Shown: positions 34,409-42,585, counted from the stretch's first letter. The stretch is DNA of 64,000 nt from Henriciella marina DSM 19595 (GCF_000376805.1 NZ_AQXT01000002.1:1178001-1242000); one strand, 5' to 3'. Made by a program: numbers and translations. The notes: generated by a model not told the origin, from the sequence alone.

Positions 34409-35353
34409 TCAAGCGTCTGCATCGAATTGGGCAATGAATGCCTCGTAAGACGGGGTTGCCTGGTCGAAAATGAAGTCGGACTTGAGAATAGCGACAGATT
34501 TCACTCCAGAATCAGCGAGCAGGCGGGCATTTTCCACCGCTTGCCCGGATCGGCTGAGGTAAGACCTGTCCCCCATGGGAATCAGGCTGAGCGCTTCAAC
34601 CAGCTGGGCCGGCACGTCGCCGGACACCATGAGGAGGCTGGTCGCGTCGGCCGATTCGACCGCTTCCACGGAGGCGAGAAGCTGCTGGAGCGCGGCTTTC
34701 GCACCGGGTGACCAGTCTGCGCGAAGTGAGCCGGCCAGCGCGGCGCGGCTGCGCAGGATGACCCCATCATCGAGTACCTTCAGGCTATTGGCCCGCAGCG
34801 TTGAGCCGGTAGAGGTGATGTCGACGATCACCTCGGCCTGGCCGGACGCGGGCGCGGCCTCTGTTGCGCCAGCGCTTTCCACCAGCCGGTATTCACCCAC
34901 CGACTTCTCAGAGAAATAATTGCGCGTGAGGCGAAGGTATTTGGTCGCGACCTTCATGCGGCGGCCGTGGCGCTGGCGGAACCGGGCGCCGGCCGCTTCC
35001 AGATCGCTCATCGTGTTGACGTCGAGCCAGGCGGCAGGAACCGCCACAACGACATCGGCGCCGCCAAATTCGAGGCGTTTGATGACAGAGGCATCGCGGG
35101 AAAGATCAGCCGAGAGATCGTTGAGGAGATCTTCGCCGGTCACGCCGAGATGGAAGGAGCCATCGATCAGCCCCTGCGCGATCTCACGCGCCGAAAGCAG
35201 CAGGACGTCCGCGTCTGGCAGGCCTTTCAGCTCTGCCGTGTAGCCGCGATCGCCGCCGGACTGGCGGAGCTTGAAGCCTGCGCGGGCAAGCCAGCTTTCA
35301 GCATTGTCTTTCAGCCGCCCTTTGGACGGGATGGCGAGCTTGAGCCGGGTCAT
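34409..35353 (-). CDS. hisG: ATP phosphoribosyltransferase catalytic subunit
   Basis: First enzyme of histidine synthesis: ATP plus PRPP give phosphoribosyl-ATP. 'LAIPSKGRL' at the N-terminus, 'LGVTGEDLL' and the PRPP loop 'VIVDITSTGSTLRAN' (about residues 175-189) are readable. At 314 residues it is longer than the classical short HisG, yet a hisZ regulatory subunit overlaps it by 4 bp (ATGA), so this belongs to the HisZ-dependent arrangement used in Caulobacter-like bacteria. It is the last gene of the operon and is followed by a terminator. Confidence 0.93.
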   Translation of the reverse strand: MTRLKLAIPSKGRLKDNAESWLARAGFKLRQSGGDRGYTAELKGLPDADVLLLSAREIAQGLIDGSFHLGVTGEDLLNDLSADLSRDASVIKRLEFGGADVVVAVPAAWLDVNTMSDLEAAGARFRQRHGRRMKVATKYLRLTRNYFSEKSVGEYRLVESAGATEAAPASGQAEVIVDITSTGSTLRANSLKVLDDGVILRSRAALAGSLRADWSPGAKAALQQLLASVEAVESADATSLLMVSGDVPAQLVEALSLIPMGDRSYLSRSGQAVENARLLADSGVKSVAILKSDFIFDQATPSYEAFIAQFDADA

Positions 35354-36450
35354 GCGGTGGCTCCCTCTGTCAGGCGGTCAGGACGGACGACGCCGCCAAT
35401 GCCGGTCGTGTCTGTCTTGCCGTCAGAGAGGCGCGCCAGCAGCGTGTCATAGCGCCCCCCTGCCCCGAACGGACGGCGGCTGTCTGCCTCGCCCGGATGG
35501 AAGAGCTCAAACAGGAAGCCATCATAATAGTTGAAGCGGCGTCCGAATGGCGTGCCGAAGCGGGCCGACTTCATGAAGGTGGGCGCGAGTTTGACCATCG
35601 CATCGGTGCGCGCCTGCAGACGCTCCAGCACCGGGTCGAGCCCGTCAAGGCCTGCCTGACGGGAGATGGCCAGCAGCTTGTCTGCGGCATCATTGGGCGG
35701 GCAGTTCACAGCCATGACCGCTTCTAGCGTCTGACGCGCCGTGTCAGGCGCCGCGCCATACTCAGCGTCTGCTGCCTGGGCGAGCAGGCCTTCGACGACC
35801 TCATCAAGCGTGCGGGTGCCCTGGGTCTGGATACCAGAAAGGGCGAAGATGTCGGCGACGATGGCCTTGGCTTCATCAGGGGCGGCGCCCTTCAGCCGCG
35901 CGGCAAGACCGTGGACAGGCTGCGAGCCGCCAGATTTCAGGAGCGCAGCAACGCCGCCGGCCTGCCTGAAGGCGCGCTTGAGCGCGTCAGCAAGACCGGG
36001 CGCAAGGCCGAGCGCGTCGACGAAGGCCGGGAAGACCGAGAGATCCCCGAGCCGGGCATCGCAGCCGCCTGCCCCCGCAGCTGACGCGGCCTCACAGACA
36101 AGCGCGAAGCTCTCTGCATCGGTGGCCGCGGTCGAGGGGGCGCCATAGCGTTCAAAGCCGATCTGCGTGAACTCCAGCGGATCACCGGGCACCACAGGCA
36201 GGCGAAAGGCGCGCGCGGCATAGCGTTTGACGGTTTCGCCGCTGACGCCTTCTTTCGCCTGCGCCAGGGCGACAGGCAGGGTGAGGTCCGGGCGGAGCGC
36301 GCATTCCTCGCCCAGTTCATTCACGAAAACACAAAGCCGCGCGCGAACGGCTTCGCCGGAGAGCTCCAGCGGCTGGCTCGCCGGCATGACGATTGGCGGG
36401 TCAACGACGTCGCCGCCGAGCCGGGCGAAGATATCGATGGCAGAGGTCAT
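35350..36450 (-). CDS. hisZ: ATP phosphoribosyltransferase regulatory subunit
   Basis: A 366-residue paralogue of the histidyl-tRNA synthetase core without aminoacylation activity; it binds HisG and confers histidine feedback. 'LRPDLTLPVALAQ', 'EFTQIGFERYG' and 'FGAGGRYDTLLARL' follow the synthetase fold, but the full catalytic set is lacking. It overlaps hisS upstream and hisG downstream by 4 bp each, so the three proteins are made from one coupled message. Confidence 0.92.
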   Translation of the reverse strand: MTSAIDIFARLGGDVVDPPIVMPASQPLELSGEAVRARLCVFVNELGEECALRPDLTLPVALAQAKEGVSGETVKRYAARAFRLPVVPGDPLEFTQIGFERYGAPSTAATDAESFALVCEAASAAGAGGCDARLGDLSVFPAFVDALGLAPGLADALKRAFRQAGGVAALLKSGGSQPVHGLAARLKGAAPDEAKAIVADIFALSGIQTQGTRTLDEVVEGLLAQAADAEYGAAPDTARQTLEAVMAVNCPPNDAADKLLAISRQAGLDGLDPVLERLQARTDAMVKLAPTFMKSARFGTPFGRRFNYYDGFLFELFHPGEADSRRPFGAGGRYDTLLARLSDGKTDTTGIGGVVRPDRLTEGATA

Positions 36451-37937
36451 TCCGACGCCTCCACAATGGCGCGGATATGGGAGACCATTTCGGCGCGGGG
36501 GGCTTCGAACTGGCCGGGGCGCGCCTCGCGGTACTCCTCATTGGATTTGATGGCCTTGGCCTGCTTGGCGCCCTCTTTCAAATCCTTGATGGTGACGACG
36601 CCCTTGGCGATCTCATCCTCGCCGACCATGACGGCGACGGGTGCGCCGCGCCGGTCAGCATATTTCATCTGCGGACGCATGCCGGAGCTGCCCATATAGG
36701 CCTCAGCGCGGATACCGGCGGCGCGAAGTTCGGTCGCCAGTTTCAGCGCTTCGGTCGGGTCATCGCGGTTGAGGTTGAGGACGACGACGGGGCCGTTCAG
36801 CTGGTCAATCCCGCCTGAGATGGCGAAAGCGGTCGCGAGGCGTGAGATGCCAACCGAGAAGCCGGTCGCTGGGACTTTCTCACCCGTAAAGCGCGCAACG
36901 AGGTCGTCATAGCGCCCGCCGCCACCGACAGAGCCGATGCGGACCACGTTGCCGTCTTCGTCGACCGTTTCGCGCAAAAGCTCTGCCTCGAAAACCGGGC
37001 CGGTATAGTATTCAAGTCCGCGCACCACGGATGGGTCGAAGAGGACATCGCTGTCAGGGCAGTTGAAGGCTTCGAGACCGCGCGCGATGGCGGCAAGCTC
37101 TGCAAGGCCTGCCTCTGCGTCTTCGCCCGTGCCAACCGCGCGTCCGAGGGCTTCCAGCGTTTCCCCGCGTGTCGGACGGCCTGCCTGCGCAAACGCCATC
37201 ACCTTGTCGATGGCGGCCGTGTCGAGACCTGCGCCCTTGGTAAAGTCGCCGCTGTCGTCTTCACGGCCCGGTCCGAGCAGGAGCTTCACCCCGTCCTCGC
37301 CGAGCCGGTCGAGCTTGTCGAGCGCGCGCAGGATCGTCAGGCGGCCGCCTTCTGAGTTGGCACCGACGCCGTCGAGAACCGCATTGAGCAGACGGCGGGT
37401 GTTCACGCGGACGGCAAACTCTCCGTCGCCAGCGCCTGCGGCCCGCATCGCTTCGGCGGCCATGGCGACCATTTCCGCATCAGCATGCGCGCCTGCAGCG
37501 CCGACCGTATCGGCGTCGCATTGCAGGAATTCACGGAAGCGGCCGGGGCCCGGCTTCTCATTGCGCCAGACGGGACCGGCTGCATAACGGCGGAAAGGCT
37601 TTGGCAGGGTCTGCCAGTTCTCTGCTGCAAAGCGCGCGAGTGGCGCGGTCAGGTCATAGCGGAGAGAAACCCACTGCTCGTCATCATCCTGCATGGAGAA
37701 GACCCCGGCATTCGGGCGGTCATCGTCTGGCAGGAACTTGCCGAGCGCGTCGGCATATTCCCACGCACCGGTATCAAGTGCCTCAAACCCCCAGCGGCGA
37801 TAGACGCTGGTGACCCGGTCAATCATCTCCGCCTGGGCATGGATCAGCGCTTCGCGGCGATCTGGAAAGCCGCGCGGCTTGCGGGCGAGGTCCTTGCCAC
37901 TCTTCGGGGCGTCCGGGTCCTGTTTCTTTTTGGCCAT
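36447..37937 (-). CDS. hisS: Histidine--tRNA ligase
   Basis: Charges tRNA-His. A class II synthetase of 496 residues with motif 2 in 'WVSLRYDLTAPLARF', the histidine-specific 'VRGLEYYTGPVFEAEL' and motif 3 'SVGGGGRYDDLVARF'; the C-terminal ~100 residues are the anticodon-binding domain ('GPVVVLNLNRDDPTEALKLA', in part). The Shine-Dalgarno is AGGACC, 7-9 nt before the ATG, and a 6-bp hairpin ends only 27 nt upstream of the start. It heads the hisS-hisZ-hisG operon and is preceded by a histidine-rich leader peptide, so its expression probably follows histidyl-tRNA charging. Confidence 0.96.
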   Translation of the reverse strand: MAKKKQDPDAPKSGKDLARKPRGFPDRREALIHAQAEMIDRVTSVYRRWGFEALDTGAWEYADALGKFLPDDDRPNAGVFSMQDDDEQWVSLRYDLTAPLARFAAENWQTLPKPFRRYAAGPVWRNEKPGPGRFREFLQCDADTVGAAGAHADAEMVAMAAEAMRAAGAGDGEFAVRVNTRRLLNAVLDGVGANSEGGRLTILRALDKLDRLGEDGVKLLLGPGREDDSGDFTKGAGLDTAAIDKVMAFAQAGRPTRGETLEALGRAVGTGEDAEAGLAELAAIARGLEAFNCPDSDVLFDPSVVRGLEYYTGPVFEAELLRETVDEDGNVVRIGSVGGGGRYDDLVARFTGEKVPATGFSVGISRLATAFAISGGIDQLNGPVVVLNLNRDDPTEALKLATELRAAGIRAEAYMGSSGMRPQMKYADRRGAPVAVMVGEDEIAKGVVTIKDLKEGAKQAKAIKSNEEYREARPGQFEAPRAEMVSHIRAIVEASE

Positions 37938-38119
37938 ATCGGTGGTCCTGTCTGGTCAGTCGCGCTTCGCTTAGACGAAGCCGGTAAAAGTGTGAAGCAG
38001 ACACGCTGGACAAGACGCGAAACCCATTGTCGCGGCTTTGGCCTCTGGCGGTTCAATGTAAAGGGATGAACACTTGGGAGAGAGGCGCAGCCGGACAGGG
38101 TCGCGCCTCATGCGGCGCG
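37938..38119 (-). promoter_or_regulatory. Attenuator-like leader of hisS-hisZ-hisG
   Basis: The 182-nt stretch between the leader-peptide stop and hisS holds competing stems on the minus strand. Stem A pairs 38114-38119 with 38102-38107 (CGCGCC/GGCGCG), directly after the leader stop codon. Stem B pairs GAGGCGC (38103-38109) with GCGCCTC (38082-38088). Stem C pairs GCCTCT (38081-38086) with AGAGGC (38041-38046). A and B exclude each other, as do B and C, so the position of a ribosome on the leader can decide the fold. No U-rich tail follows stem C, so control may be Rho-dependent or translational rather than by an intrinsic terminator. A further hairpin (37964-37981) stands near the hisS ribosome site. 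Confidence 0.6.
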
Positions 38120-38158
38120 TCACGCGTGGTGGTGATGGTGATGCAGCTCTGTGTTCAT
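38120..38158 (-). CDS. Histidine operon leader peptide with six consecutive His codons
   Basis: A 12-codon ORF reading MNTELHHHHHHA and a TGA stop, 182 nt upstream of hisS on the same strand. Six adjacent His codons (CAT CAC CAT CAC CAC CAC) in a peptide immediately followed by alternative RNA stems are the hallmark of amino-acid attenuation, as in the enterobacterial his leader. No Shine-Dalgarno is present; instead a good promoter would start transcription at or within about two bases of the ATG, so the message is probably leaderless. When charged histidyl-tRNA is scarce, the ribosome would stall in the His run and change the downstream fold. Confidence 0.85.
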   Translation of the reverse strand: MNTELHHHHHHA

Positions 38159-38166
38159 TACCCGGC

Positions 38167-38195
38167 TGGATATGGAGCGAGGGCGGCGAAGTCAA
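38167..38195 (-). promoter_or_regulatory. Promoter of the his leader/hisS operon
   Basis: TTGACT (38195-38190), exactly 17 bases, TATCCA (38172-38167) on the minus strand. The expected start of transcription falls at 38158-38160, i.e. at the ATG of the His leader peptide. The rest of the 342-bp interval up to the next gene on the plus strand (38196-38279) shows nothing else I can name. Confidence 0.7.
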
Positions 38196-38279
38196 GCGAA
38201 CGGGCGCGACAGCTGTCGCGAGAGGCGACTGGCACCGGGCTTGCTTCCCCTGAGAGGCGAATTATGGAGTTGTGTCCCA

Positions 38280-38765
38280 ATGAAACGTCTGATCGCCTGC
38301 TTCGTCTTCTGCGCGCTGCCCCTGACGGCAGGTGCGTCGCCTGAACTTGCCCGCGACTGGGGCACGCGCGCGAGTGCGCTCTATCAGGAGACGGTGAACA
38401 TGCTGAACAGCGACAGCGATCTTTCTGACGTCCCGGGCAGCTATGAGACCGAAATTGGCCGGTTTGCCCTGACGGCGGGACGACTCGGCAGCTGGATCGA
38501 TGGATCTGGCGGGCCGTCAGATCTTGGCTGCATCTTTCGCGGCATGGCCGCAGAAGGCGAGAACCAGCTTGCGGCCCTGGAAACGGCTGAAACACCGGCA
38601 GGCCGCGAGCAGAGCCTGAAGCGGCTGGCGACCATGTTTTCGGACGCTGAAGCAATAGGCGCGGCGGCTGCCCTTTCGGGCGGTGCCGAGACCCCGCCGA
38701 CCCTGCATGCGGGTGCAGGCAGCTGCGCCGCAAATACAGAGGCGACACGCGCGGCCCTGCAATAA
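38280..38765 (+). CDS. Exported hypothetical protein
   Basis: A 161-residue protein with a signal peptide (residues 1-19, 'LIACFVFCALPLTAGA'). The mature part is helical and carries two cysteines ('LGCIFRG' and 'GSCAANTEA') that could form a disulfide in the periplasm. I do not recognise the family. The start is chosen where the signal peptide begins; GGAG lies 11-14 nt upstream. It is divergent from hisS, with the His leader and its promoter in between. Confidence 0.65.
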   Translation: MKRLIACFVFCALPLTAGASPELARDWGTRASALYQETVNMLNSDSDLSDVPGSYETEIGRFALTAGRLGSWIDGSGGPSDLGCIFRGMAAEGENQLAALETAETPAGREQSLKRLATMFSDAEAIGAAAALSGGAETPPTLHAGAGSCAANTEATRAALQ

Positions 38766-38883
38766 ACATTACAGATGACCCAATCTGGCACACTTATCGT
38801 ATCTGCATGTTTTTCGGAACGATAGCGGCGTCTCACGCATAGTGTATGCAGGACTTCAGAATGACGTCCCCTGACAGACCAAC

Positions 38884-38906
38884 GCCGTGATCAGAAGGAT
38901 CACGGC
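38884..38906. repeat. 8-bp stem inverted repeat
   Basis: GCCGTGAT-N7-ATCACGGC in the 241-bp interval between convergent genes. No T tail follows on either strand, so it is not a clear intrinsic terminator; nothing else was seen in the interval. Confidence 0.4.
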
Positions 38907-39006
38907 CTGTCCTCCCCCTACGCTTAGCCAGAATGGCTGCGCCCCCAAAAGCCGGACGAGGTTGCAGAATGCACCCCGGCTCCTTTTGGCGTTCTCTCTC
39001 CAGAAT

Positions 39007-39885
39007 TTATGGCTTCTCGAACCGCGCCTTGAACGCTTCCGGGTCAAAGAAACGAATGATGCCGGACTGGCTGCCGGTCGCCATCAGGGTCCCATCCTCT
39101 GCAAACATACAGACGCGACCATGAACGAAGCCATTATGGACGCCTTCAATCTGGATATCGCAGCACACCCATTCGGTTTCGACGATATTGTGGATGCGTA
39201 GCGTATTATCGAGCGAGTTTGCGCCGGCAGGCAGGCCAAGCGCGTGGCTGGTACCTGACGGCACGAAGTCATTGATGATGGCAAGCATGGCGGAATCGAT
39301 CGGGTGGCCCGTCTTGGAGCGGCCCCAGAGCACGACGCGGCCATCCTTGCTGCTGCCGCCCTCAATTGCGCGGTCCGGTGAATAGCGACCCTGCGCGACC
39401 CGCATATCGAGATAATGGTGCAGGTCCACATTGTGTTTGTCGAAGCGCGGCATGGGCGGGCAGTCTTCCGGCCGGGCGACGTCCGGCTTTTCCTGCCATT
39501 GCTTTGAGTGTTCGGACTCGCGCTCACCGACGGCGGCATTCACCGTGAAGATCTCGCGGTCCTTGATATGGCCGAGGACGCGCGCCTGGGTGATGTTCTT
39601 GCCGACCACGGGTGACCGGACATCGACATCCAGCACATCCGGCGGATTAGCGAAGGAAAGATATTGCGCCGTGGCCCAGATACAGGGGCGGCCTGTCGTG
39701 CGCTCCAGCGCTGTGATCGCGGTGCCGAGGCCGACGCCGCCGAACAGGAATTTCTTTCCGGGTGGGCCAACGCAATAGCGTTCCTCAACCGGTAGGTACC
39801 AGCGATAGGGGTTGTGGGTCGATTTCAGGTCGATGAAGGGCGCGTCTGTCATGGCGTTGGGCTTTAGCGCAAAATTTGCGGCCAT
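39007..39885 (-). CDS. Acyl-CoA thioesterase (TesB-like double hot-dog)
   Basis: A 292-residue thioesterase of the acyl-CoA thioesterase II type, hydrolysing acyl-CoA to fatty acid and CoA. Two hot-dog repeats are visible: 'LFGGVGLGTAITALERTTGRP' (in part) with 'ATAQYLSFANPPDVLDVDV', and the second half with 'DSAMLAIINDFVPSGTSHALG' (in part) followed by 'SLDNTLRIHNIVETEWVCCD', which carries the Asp and Thr/Ser of the active site. Start M1 has AAGGCGG upstream; a second ATG at 39852 is possible. It lies 29 bp beyond dppC on the same strand and may be read through from it. Confidence 0.82.
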   Translation of the reverse strand: MAANFALKPNAMTDAPFIDLKSTHNPYRWYLPVEERYCVGPPGKKFLFGGVGLGTAITALERTTGRPCIWATAQYLSFANPPDVLDVDVRSPVVGKNITQARVLGHIKDREIFTVNAAVGERESEHSKQWQEKPDVARPEDCPPMPRFDKHNVDLHHYLDMRVAQGRYSPDRAIEGGSSKDGRVVLWGRSKTGHPIDSAMLAIINDFVPSGTSHALGLPAGANSLDNTLRIHNIVETEWVCCDIQIEGVHNGFVHGRVCMFAEDGTLMATGSQSGIIRFFDPEAFKARFEKP

Positions 39886-39914
39886 GAAAAGCCGCCTTGA
39901 ACGTGACGCAGCGT

Positions 39915-40817
39915 CTAGCGCTCTTTCGGGTCGAGCGCGTCACGCAGGCCGTCGCCGATAAAGTTGAGGCAGAGCAGCGTCGCCGCCATCAGAATGGCCG
40001 GCGCCATGAGCAGCCAGGGCTTGTCCTGCATTTCCTTTGCGCCGTTTGAGATCAGCACGCCGAGCGAGGTCAGTGGCTCATTCACGCCGAGGCCGAGAAA
40101 AGAGAGGAAGCTTTCTGCCATGATGACGACCGGGATGGTCAGTGTCACATAGACGGCAACCGGTCCGACGACGTTCGGCAGGATGTGGCGGCGGATAATG
40201 GCCGGGCCGGAAACGCCCGCGGCGCGGGCGGCCTCGATGAATTCCTTGCCCTTGATGGCGAGGGTCTGGCCCCGCACGATCCGGCTCATTGTCAGCCACT
40301 CCACTGCGCCAATGGCGGCGAAGATCAGGATGATGTTGCGGCCGAAAACGGTCAGCAGAAGGATCACGAAGAAGATGAACGGCATGGCGTAGAGCACGTC
40401 CACGAACCGCATCATGAGGTTGTCCGTACGCCCGCCAACATAGCCCGCGATCGCGCCCCAGGTGACGCCGATCACCAGCGAAACAAGTGTCGCCACCATG
40501 CCGACAGCCATGGAGATACGCAGACCCAGCAGGTTACGCGCGACAAGATCCCTGCCCTGCTCATCCGTGCCGAGCAGGTGCCAGTTATCAAATGTCGGGG
40601 CGAGTTCTGTATCGGCCGAAATCTGGCTGTAATCGTGTACCCAGATGAACGGACCGATAGCCGCAAGGAAAATAAGGACGGCAAGCACCCACATCGAAAT
40701 GACGGCCGCCTTGTTGTTGAACAGGCGCCGCTTGGCATCGTCCCAGAGGGAGCGCCCGCCCATGAGGGCCTGTTCGACCGGATCTTTCCGGCCCGTCATG
40801 TCCAGCGTATCAACCAT
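39915..40817 (-). CDS. Peptide/oligopeptide ABC transporter permease, DppC/OppC type
   Basis: A 300-residue inner-membrane permease with six spans. The N-terminal OppC segment 'SLWDDAKRRLFNNKAAV' leads into the first span, then 'HLLGTDEQGRDLVARNLLG' and the EAA loop 'EFIEAARAAGVSGPAIIRRHILPN' (in parts), which contacts the ATPase. It pairs with the DppB-type permease upstream; no binding protein or ATPase gene is in the window. ATG at 40817 is chosen because it lies in a TAATG context: without the intervening 262-bp element its start would overlap the dppB stop codon. Confidence 0.9.
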   Translation of the reverse strand: MVDTLDMTGRKDPVEQALMGGRSLWDDAKRRLFNNKAAVISMWVLAVLIFLAAIGPFIWVHDYSQISADTELAPTFDNWHLLGTDEQGRDLVARNLLGLRISMAVGMVATLVSLVIGVTWGAIAGYVGGRTDNLMMRFVDVLYAMPFIFFVILLLTVFGRNIILIFAAIGAVEWLTMSRIVRGQTLAIKGKEFIEAARAAGVSGPAIIRRHILPNVVGPVAVYVTLTIPVVIMAESFLSFLGLGVNEPLTSLGVLISNGAKEMQDKPWLLMAPAILMAATLLCLNFIGDGLRDALDPKER

Positions 40818-40819
40818 TA

Positions 40820-41081
40820 GGCCTGGATCCGATTTTTTTGCCGCAGTGGTTTGCGGAATTTTTGGTACATGCAAGGCGCGGCGCCGCAGGAAGCCCGCCG
40901 GCTTTCAAGGCGCTGCAACGCAGCAGGTGCCGAAAAGGCCGCGAACCACTGTGGGCACGCCACACTGCCTGCGGATCGCAGCGTCAAGACGCTTGAACGG
41001 GCCTTTGCCCGTCCTGCGCGTCTTTCCTCACGCTCCTTTGGCATTGCGTCGCCACCACGCCAAAAAAATCGGATCCAGGCC
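40820..41081. mobile_element. 262-bp MITE-like element with 21-bp terminal inverted repeats
   Basis: The ends are perfect inverted copies of 21 bp beginning GGCCTGGATCCGATTTTTTT (40820-40840 and 41061-41081). It is flanked on both sides by TTA (40817-40819 and 41082-41084), read as a 3-bp target duplication. The interior has small hairpins (ACGGGC-CTTT-GCCCGT and AGCGTC-AA-GACGCT) but no transposase. A 90-codon frame on the minus strand spans it without a family resemblance. It sits exactly in the stop/start junction of two permease genes; taking out the element and one TTA gives GACTAATGG, a normal stop/start overlap. Confidence 0.75.
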
Positions 41082-42053
41082 TTAGTCATATTTCACTTTC
41101 GGATCGAGCAGCGCGTAGAGGATGTCGGCGATCAGATTAAGCAGCACGATCAGCGTTGCGTAGATGATCAGCGCCCCCATCACGAGCGTGTAGTCGCGAT
41201 TGATCGCGCCATCGACAAAGTATGAGCCCATGCCGGGCAGACCGAATATCCGCTCGATCACCAGCGAGCCTGTCATCACACGCGCCATGGCGGGCCCTGC
41301 ATAGGAAACCAGCGGCAGAATTGCCGACGGCAGGACGTGGCGGCGGATAACCGTGCGTTCCGGCAAGCCCTTGGCGCGTGCCGTCCGGACATGCGGTGAG
41401 CGCATCGTCTCGATCGTCGAGGCGCGCATCAGGCGCGAGATGATGGCAATCTGTGGCAAGGCGAGCGTTATGACCGGCAGGGTCATATTATTGAAATTCA
41501 TCCCGATATTCGGGTATTCGCCGAGCCCGCCCACGGCAAACCAGCCAACACCCAGCGCAAAGGCGAGAATCAGCAAGGGCCCCGTCACGAAGGTCGGAAT
41601 GGAAATACCGGCCATGGCAAAGCCCATCACCGTATAGTCGCCGGCCGTGTTCTGGCGCAGGCCCGCAAAGACGCCGAGGCCGGTGCCGACGATCAGCGCA
41701 ACCAGCATGGCGAGCGAGCCGATGGCGAGGCTGACCGGAAGGCCATCTGCGATGAGGTCGTTCACGCTCTTGCCGAGCGTTTTCATGCTCGGGCCGAAAT
41801 CGCCCTGCAAAACCCCTAGGAGATAGTCGACGAACTGTTTCCAGAGCGGCTGGTCGAGGCCGAACTTCGCCGCAATGGCCGCTTCGGTGGCGGCGTTGAG
41901 TTTTCTTTCACCGTCAAACGGGCCGCCTGGGGCAAGCCGCATCATGAAAAAGGCGAGCGCGATGATGAGAAGCAGCGTCGGGATCGCAAAGAGCAACCGA
42001 CGTAAAACGTACGCCCATGGTATGCGGGAAAGGCTTCGCTGCAGCGCTGACAC
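41082..42053 (-). CDS. Peptide/oligopeptide ABC transporter permease, DppB/OppB type
   Basis: A 323-residue permease with six spans. The first span carries the OppB landmark 'LLIIALAFFMMRLAPGGPFDGE' (in part), then 'GLDQPLWKQFVDYLLGVLQGDFG', and the EAA loop 'MRSPHVRTARAKGLPERTVIRRHVLPSA' (in part). 'VIERIFGLPGMGSYFVDGAINRDY' near the C-terminus is also typical. Start is GTG at 42053. It ends with the TAA that forms one side of the TTA duplication of the inserted element; the partner permease follows after it. Confidence 0.9.
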   Translation of the reverse strand: MSALQRSLSRIPWAYVLRRLLFAIPTLLLIIALAFFMMRLAPGGPFDGERKLNAATEAAIAAKFGLDQPLWKQFVDYLLGVLQGDFGPSMKTLGKSVNDLIADGLPVSLAIGSLAMLVALIVGTGLGVFAGLRQNTAGDYTVMGFAMAGISIPTFVTGPLLILAFALGVGWFAVGGLGEYPNIGMNFNNMTLPVITLALPQIAIISRLMRASTIETMRSPHVRTARAKGLPERTVIRRHVLPSAILPLVSYAGPAMARVMTGSLVIERIFGLPGMGSYFVDGAINRDYTLVMGALIIYATLIVLLNLIADILYALLDPKVKYD

Positions 42054-42174
42054 GTGTTGGAATCTCGTTGTCGTTCGAACAGAAGCGTAAGGCGAGACTT
42101 GGCAGTTCGCCGGACGCTTCCTAGGTTCACGCCAGACGAATGCTTGTCAACGCCACATGACACCGAGGTAACCG

Positions 42175-42585
42175 ATGGCCGATATCAGAACCGTAACAGA
42201 CCATTTTTCTGTTGCGCCGCAGATCACTGAAGACGACGTAGATGCCATTGCTGATGCGGGGTTCAAGACGATTATCGCCAACCGGCCCGATGGTGAGGGC
42301 GGCGTCGACCAGCCCCGCATGGGCGCGATCCGGACACGCGCAGAGGAGAAGGGCCTGACCTTTGTCGCCCTGCCCTTTTCCGGCGCACCAACGCCGGAAA
42401 TCATCGAAAGAATGAACTCGATCCTGTCGGAAGCCCCAGCCCCGGCACTGGCATATTGCCGCACCGGGACACGGTCGATCACTGCATGGGCGCTCTCCCA
42501 TGGAGGACAGGGCCAGTCTGATGATATCATTGAAGCGGCGGCAGGCGCCGGCTACGACCTGTCAGGTCTCAAGCCCTTGCTATAA
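42175..42585 (+). CDS. TIGR01244/DUF442 family phosphatase- or rhodanese-like protein
   Basis: A 136-residue protein with the protein-tyrosine-phosphatase loop 'YCRTGTRSITAW' (Cys-x5-Arg, Cys about residue 94), and 'FSVAPQITEDDVDAIADAGFKTIIANRPDGE' (in part) at the N-terminus. This family occurs alone or fused to Blh-type MBL hydrolases of sulfide metabolism. An MBL-fold gene lies 1.1 kb downstream, but separated by another gene. GAGG lies 7 nt before the start. Confidence 0.87.
   Translation: MADIRTVTDHFSVAPQITEDDVDAIADAGFKTIIANRPDGEGGVDQPRMGAIRTRAEEKGLTFVALPFSGAPTPEIIERMNSILSEAPAPALAYCRTGTRSITAWALSHGGQGQSDDIIEAAAGAGYDLSGLKPLL

Noticed and set aside
38856-39047. 63-codon minus-strand frame with a hydrophobic end, downstream of the thioesterase gene
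   Set aside because: It overlaps the thioesterase stop, has no ribosome site, and the 8-bp inverted repeat explains the conserved look of part of it.
40817-41089. 90-codon minus-strand frame spanning the inverted-repeat element
   Set aside because: It begins inside the end of dppB, is Arg/Ala-rich, contains both repeat ends, and has no family resemblance; treated as part of the element.
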